Positions 60,857-64,000 of a stretch of DNA of 64,000 nt are shown piece after piece. The notes under the pieces are model-generated. The model was not told where the DNA came from. It did not search any database and saw only the letters and a list, made by a program, of their open reading frames with translations. The translations under genes were made by a program, and so were the position numbers. The stretch covers positions 1-64,000 of the forward strand of contig NZ_OBEK01000006.1 in the NCBI RefSeq assembly GCF_900215625.1, given 5' to 3'. Each line of letters starts with the position of its first letter. The first letter of the stretch is position 1. The stretch is from Terribacillus aidingensis (lineage in GTDB: Bacteria > Bacillota > Bacilli > Bacillales > Amphibacillaceae).

Positions 60857-61975
60857 TCAGACCTCCGCTTTAGAGCGCTCGTTTTTACCAACCACTCGAT
60901 AATAATTCTCCGAGGATTTCTCTAGAACAACAACTTGTCCCGAAGGCAGATGCACGTAAGGCGCAGCTTCCCTTTTCTCTGTGAATTGGAAAGTTCGTTT
61001 TACTCTGACTTCCTTCCGCTGATGCACAAGATTAGCTAAATCCTCTACAATGGCACTTGCAGTTGGCAGCGCACCCGCTCCTGGTCCTTGCAGCTTCAGT
61101 TTTCCGACAAGATCACCCTCAATACAAACCGCATTATCTACTCCATCTACACTGTACAGCAGATGTTCAGCTGATAATACGACCGGCTCCACCGATGCCG
61201 TCACTTCTCCCCCCGTATTTTCAAGTGTCGCAACGTGTTTGATTTTCCATCCTTGTTCTGCAGCTGCGTGAATATCATGGGAGGAAATGGTACGGATGCC
61301 CTTACGCGTCACCTTTTCCCAATCTGGCTGTGCTTCAAATAATAAATCACTTAGGACCATTAATTTATAAAATGCATCCCAGCCATCTACATCATTAGCT
61401 GGATCGGCTTCTGCAAAACCTGCTTCTTGTGCTAGCTGTAATGCCTCTTCAAACGGGATATTTTTATCAGACATTTTGCTCAAGATGAAATTAGACGTAC
61501 CATTCAAAATGGCCTCCACTCTGACAACATGGTTAATATGCAGCAGTTGTTTTAGCGTGCCAATAACTGGTACGCCGCCGGCCACCGCAGCTTCATATTC
61601 AAGACGCACACCTTTTTCTTTCGCCAATTCCTTTAACTCTGCTCCTTTGGAAGCGATCATTTCTTTATTGGCAGTGATGATATGACAGCCGCGAGAGATG
61701 GCTTTCGTCAAATAGCTGTACGCAGGCTCGATGCCGACACTCGCTTCGATAATAATATCCAGATCTGTTCGTGCAAAAAATTCCTCTACATTATCTGTAA
61801 GCAGGACATCTTTCACTTGCTGTTCATATTTTTGTTTATCCCGGACTAACACGCCTGCTACTTGCACTTCTTTACCGAATACTATCTGCAGATTTTCCTG
61901 ATGGGACCGAATTGTTCTGCCTACTGCACTTCCCACTGTGCCGTACCCGATTAATCCAATCTTTACTGCTGTCAT
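60857..61975 (-). CDS. hom: Homoserine dehydrogenase, without ACT domain
   Basis: 372 aa. NAD(P)-dependent reduction of aspartate semialdehyde to homoserine, the branch point to threonine and methionine. IGLIGYGTVGSAVGRTI at residue 6 (Rossmann), IITANKEMIASKG near 99, VRVEAILNGTSNFILSKM near 151, DVDGWDAFYKLMVLSDLLF near 196 with the catalytic Asp and Lys. B. subtilis Hom is about 430 aa and ends in an ACT regulatory domain; this one stops about 60 residues earlier, so feedback inhibition is probably absent. Its leader is an S-box, so methionine/SAM controls it. Confidence 0.93.
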   Translation of the reverse strand: MTAVKIGLIGYGTVGSAVGRTIRSHQENLQIVFGKEVQVAGVLVRDKQKYEQQVKDVLLTDNVEEFFARTDLDIIIEASVGIEPAYSYLTKAISRGCHIITANKEMIASKGAELKELAKEKGVRLEYEAAVAGGVPVIGTLKQLLHINHVVRVEAILNGTSNFILSKMSDKNIPFEEALQLAQEAGFAEADPANDVDGWDAFYKLMVLSDLLFEAQPDWEKVTRKGIRTISSHDIHAAAEQGWKIKHVATLENTGGEVTASVEPVVLSAEHLLYSVDGVDNAVCIEGDLVGKLKLQGPGAGALPTASAIVEDLANLVHQRKEVRVKRTFQFTEKREAAPYVHLPSGQVVVLEKSSENYYRVVGKNERSKAEV

Positions 61976-62006
61976 TATTTTTGCCTCCTCGGATGATTTT
62001 CTGCAT

Positions 62007-62152
62007 AAAAAAAGTCTCCCTGAGAGGACAGGGAGACGTAGAATCCGTACTGTGTCTTCTCATCTGCAGGAATTAGCACCTTTACAAGTCATATAAACTT
62101 GCAGGTTGCCGGGCATCGTCGGGCCAGTCCCTCCGCCGCTCTTGATAAGAAA
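62007..62152 (-). ncRNA. SAM-I (S-box) riboswitch with terminator
   Basis: On the minus strand TTCTTATCAAGAG (start near 62152), GGCGGAGGGACTGGCCC, GATGCCCGGCAACC, GGTGCTAATTCC and the closing TGAGAAG (62054-62060) follow the S-box order exactly. A terminator GTCTCCCT (62030-62037) with AGGGAGAC (62014-62021) and T7 (62007-62013) follows. SAM binding ends transcription before hom. Confidence 0.96.
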
Positions 62153-62175
62153 TTTGTATTGGTATGTTATGGAGA

Positions 62176-62204
62176 ATTTTAACATTGTGTCATGAGTGAG
62201 TCAA
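62176..62204 (-). promoter_or_regulatory. Promoter of the S-box/hom unit
   Basis: TTGACT (62199-62204), 17-bp spacer, TAAAAT (62176-62181) on the minus strand, about 25 bp before the aptamer. Confidence 0.8.
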
Positions 62205-62222
62205 CAGAAAATTCTAATATTA

Positions 62223-63230
62223 CTATCCAACAAGACTATCGTAAAGAGAGCGTGCTCGATTGATATCGTCTACGCCATGAATAATTGCCCGCCCGTCAGC
62301 AAACAGCACAATTCGATGCCCTCTGTGATGAAATGCCAGTAAATATTCATTTGCTGTTACGTGTTCCACTGCAGAAACCCATTGTTTGGATAAAGCAGTT
62401 AAATCAAGCGATTTTTTCGATCCCGGCCGTATGTGGACAGCTTCTCTGCCACAAAGCATATCAAGCTTCGTTTGCGAGATTCCATTTAAGTACGGGCGCT
62501 CGGCATAGGTACTGCAGCTTCGACAGCTCGGATCCTGAAGACGTTGTACATTCACCGTTGTATAATCTCCTGTCCATATATCAAATGCGCGCAGTTCAGG
62601 TGTTACTTCTTGATGGCATAAAATTTTTAATGCCTGCGTCACTTGCATTGCTGCCACCCATTGCACGATCGGGCTGATAATACCGGCTGTATCACATGTT
62701 TCACTTTGCTGCGGAAGCTGTTCGAGAAGGCAATGCAAACATGGCGCTTCCTTCGAAACAACGGGATATGTTACCCCATAGCTGCCTACACAAGCACCAT
62801 AAATATATGGTATACCGTGCTTCGTGGCTGCATCGTTAACAATGAACCTCGTTTCAAAATTGTCCGTCGCATCTAAGATGACATGTGCTCCCTCTACTAG
62901 TTGTTCAATATTATGATGATCGATATTTTCAATCACTGCATGCAGCTTTACGTGCTGATTAATTGCTTGCAACCGCTCCGCTGCTGCTAGCGCTTTTGGT
63001 AAATATGCAGCAGCATCTTCTTCGGTATAAAGCTGCTGACGCTGCAGGTTATGCAGCTCCACATAATCTCGATCGATAAGCACGAGCTCCCCGATTCCCG
63101 CCCGCACAAGCATCTCTGCAGAAGCTGAACCTAAAGCACCCATCCCGATTAAGACAATTTTACTGCCTTCTACCTGCATCTGGCCTTCTTTACCGATAAA
63201 CAGTTCCTGTTTACGATAACGATCTTGCAT
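62223..63230 (-). CDS. thiF: ThiF/MoeB-type adenylyltransferase
   Basis: 335 aa. E1-like enzyme that adenylates the C-terminus of ThiS for sulfur transfer into the thiazole of thiamin. ATP-binding GMGALGSASAEML at residues 29-41, LIDRDYVELHNLQRQ near 51-65, DATDNFETR near 119, two CxxC zinc pairs (PCLHC near 173, SCRSC near 246). The extra C-terminal ~100 residues occur in many Bacillus ThiF proteins. Directly behind thiG (1-bp overlap). ThiS and other thiamin genes would lie upstream, beyond the right edge. Confidence 0.88.
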   Translation of the reverse strand: MQDRYRKQELFIGKEGQMQVEGSKIVLIGMGALGSASAEMLVRAGIGELVLIDRDYVELHNLQRQQLYTEEDAAAYLPKALAAAERLQAINQHVKLHAVIENIDHHNIEQLVEGAHVILDATDNFETRFIVNDAATKHGIPYIYGACVGSYGVTYPVVSKEAPCLHCLLEQLPQQSETCDTAGIISPIVQWVAAMQVTQALKILCHQEVTPELRAFDIWTGDYTTVNVQRLQDPSCRSCSTYAERPYLNGISQTKLDMLCGREAVHIRPGSKKSLDLTALSKQWVSAVEHVTANEYLLAFHHRGHRIVLFADGRAIIHGVDDINRARSLYDSLVG

Positions 63231-63994
63231 TAAGTAAACAACCCTTCACCCGGACTGCTGGCTTCCGCGTAATTTTTCTCTGGAATTCTTCCTGCCTCAA
63301 AACCTAATCTGCCAGCTTCAATTGCTAGTTTCATAGCATGCGCCATCCGTACAGGATCGGCAGCCCCAGAGACCGCTGTGTTTAGCAGCACACCGTCAGC
63401 TCCAAGCTCCATCGCATACGCTGCATCCTTCGGTGAACCAATGCCTGCATCAACAATAACTGGTACATTACTTTGTTCAATGATGACACGTAAATTAAAA
63501 GGATTTATAATGCCTTTTCCTGAACCGATAGGTGATGCTCCCGGCATAATAGCGTGCACGCCCAAATCCACGAGACGCTTGGCTAATACAACGTCATCTG
63601 ACGTATAAGGCAGCACTATGAATCCCTCATCTAACAGTATTTCAGCTGCACGTAATGTTTCAACTGGGTCTGGAAGCAATGTCTTATTACAGCCAATCAC
63701 TTCTACCTTCACCATGTCACATAATCCAGAAGCTTTAGCCAGCTTGGCAATACGGACAGCCTCTTCTGCTGTCTTTGCGCCTGCTGTGTTTGGCAGTAAT
63801 GAGTACCGATTCAAATCCAGCTGTTCCAGAAGATTCGGCTGTGATGCCTCAAAGATATCCATCCTCCGCACAGCGAATGTCAGTATTTCTGCATCCGATA
63901 TATTTACTGCTTCCTTCTGCTCTTCAAAAGACGGGTACTTGCCTGTTCCTAATAGCAAGCGGGATGTAAATGACTTATCTGCAATTTGCAACAT
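63230..63994 (-). CDS. thiG: Thiazole synthase
   Basis: 254 aa TIM barrel. Joins 1-deoxy-D-xylulose 5-phosphate, dehydroglycine and ThiS-thiocarboxylate to make the thiamin thiazole. Schiff-base Lys96 in [22 protein letters not shown] near residue 11, [16 protein letters not shown] near 68, [31 protein letters not shown] near 177-207. Start ATG at 63992-63994, close to the window end. Coupled to thiF. Confidence 0.95.
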   Translation of the reverse strand: MLQIADKSFTSRLLLGTGKYPSFEEQKEAVNISDAEILTFAVRRMDIFEASQPNLLEQLDLNRYSLLPNTAGAKTAEEAVRIAKLAKASGLCDMVKVEVIGCNKTLLPDPVETLRAAEILLDEGFIVLPYTSDDVVLAKRLVDLGVHAIMPGASPIGSGKGIINPFNLRVIIEQSNVPVIVDAGIGSPKDAAYAMELGADGVLLNTAVSGAADPVRMAHAMKLAIEAGRLGFEAGRIPEKNYAEASSPGEGLFT

Positions 63995-64000
63995 GTTTCA

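Overview
The window reads as a chromosomal segment of a low-to-moderate GC, Gram-positive, spore-former-type Bacillaceae (Bacillus / Terribacillus / Oceanobacillus-like). The evidence is the strong AGGAGG-type ribosome binding sites, frequent TTG/GTG starts, sigma-A promoters, CcpA cre boxes, Rex and AraR operators, T-box, S-box and manganese riboswitches, and orthologues of typical Bacillus genes (yjlC-ndh, lmrAB, araBDA/araR, yugO, thiGF, psiE). The species is not proved by the sequence. No rRNA, tRNA, CRISPR array, insertion sequence or prophage was seen; the only recombinase-like gene looks catalytically dead.

Layout. 1-6.5 kb: end of malic enzyme, gapN, a TetR regulator divergent from a membrane protein, psiE, an FMN-dependent lactate oxidase-like enzyme, and a class I aminotransferase. 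6.5-16.9 kb: a GNAT gene with an early amber codon, an lmrAB-like drug-efflux operon with its promoter/operator, chromate transporter chrA, an MFS transporter behind a T-box leader, a YugO-like potassium channel, the Rex-controlled yjlC-ndh operon, a DUF1206 membrane protein and a Gly/Pro-rich protein. 17-26.2 kb: an AraC regulator followed by an eight-gene catabolic operon (three Gfo/Idh/MocA oxidoreductases, a DUF993 aldolase-like protein, a sugar isomerase, a TRAP transporter) with two cre sites. This is the most likely undescribed pathway.

26.3-35.8 kb: a CorC/HlyC-type transporter and a Spo0M-like protein downstream of a yybP-ykoY manganese riboswitch, a DinB protein, an atypical kinase, HU, nicotinate phosphoribosyltransferase, small genes, a TipA/Mta-type MerR regulator with a 19-bp-spacer promoter, and an Eis-like acetyltransferase with a frameshifted Nudix gene. 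35.9-42.8 kb: the L-arabinose regulon araB-araD-araA-araE with divergent araR, AraR boxes and cre sites. 43-52.3 kb: a frameshifted EamA transporter, two aldo/keto reductases, a LytTR-DUF3021-ABC transporter operon, a degenerate serine-recombinase-like protein, a SulP-UspA pair and a GNAT.

52.3-60.8 kb: a second sugar-catabolic operon (DUF2264, ABC sugar importer, DUF624, isomerase, 2-hydroxyacid dehydrogenase), CcpA-type cre-controlled, with a divergent AraC regulator. 60.8-64 kb: an S-box (SAM-I) controlled homoserine dehydrogenase lacking an ACT domain, then thiF and thiG.

Taken together the region is rich in carbohydrate uptake and catabolism under CcpA plus local AraC/AraR regulators, and in riboswitch-controlled transport and biosynthesis. 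Three genes (GNAT at 6.5 kb, Nudix at 34 kb, EamA at 43 kb) are interrupted by single-base lesions, two in A/T homopolymers, so sequencing error must be considered beside real decay. All family assignments come from reading the sequence; no database search was run.
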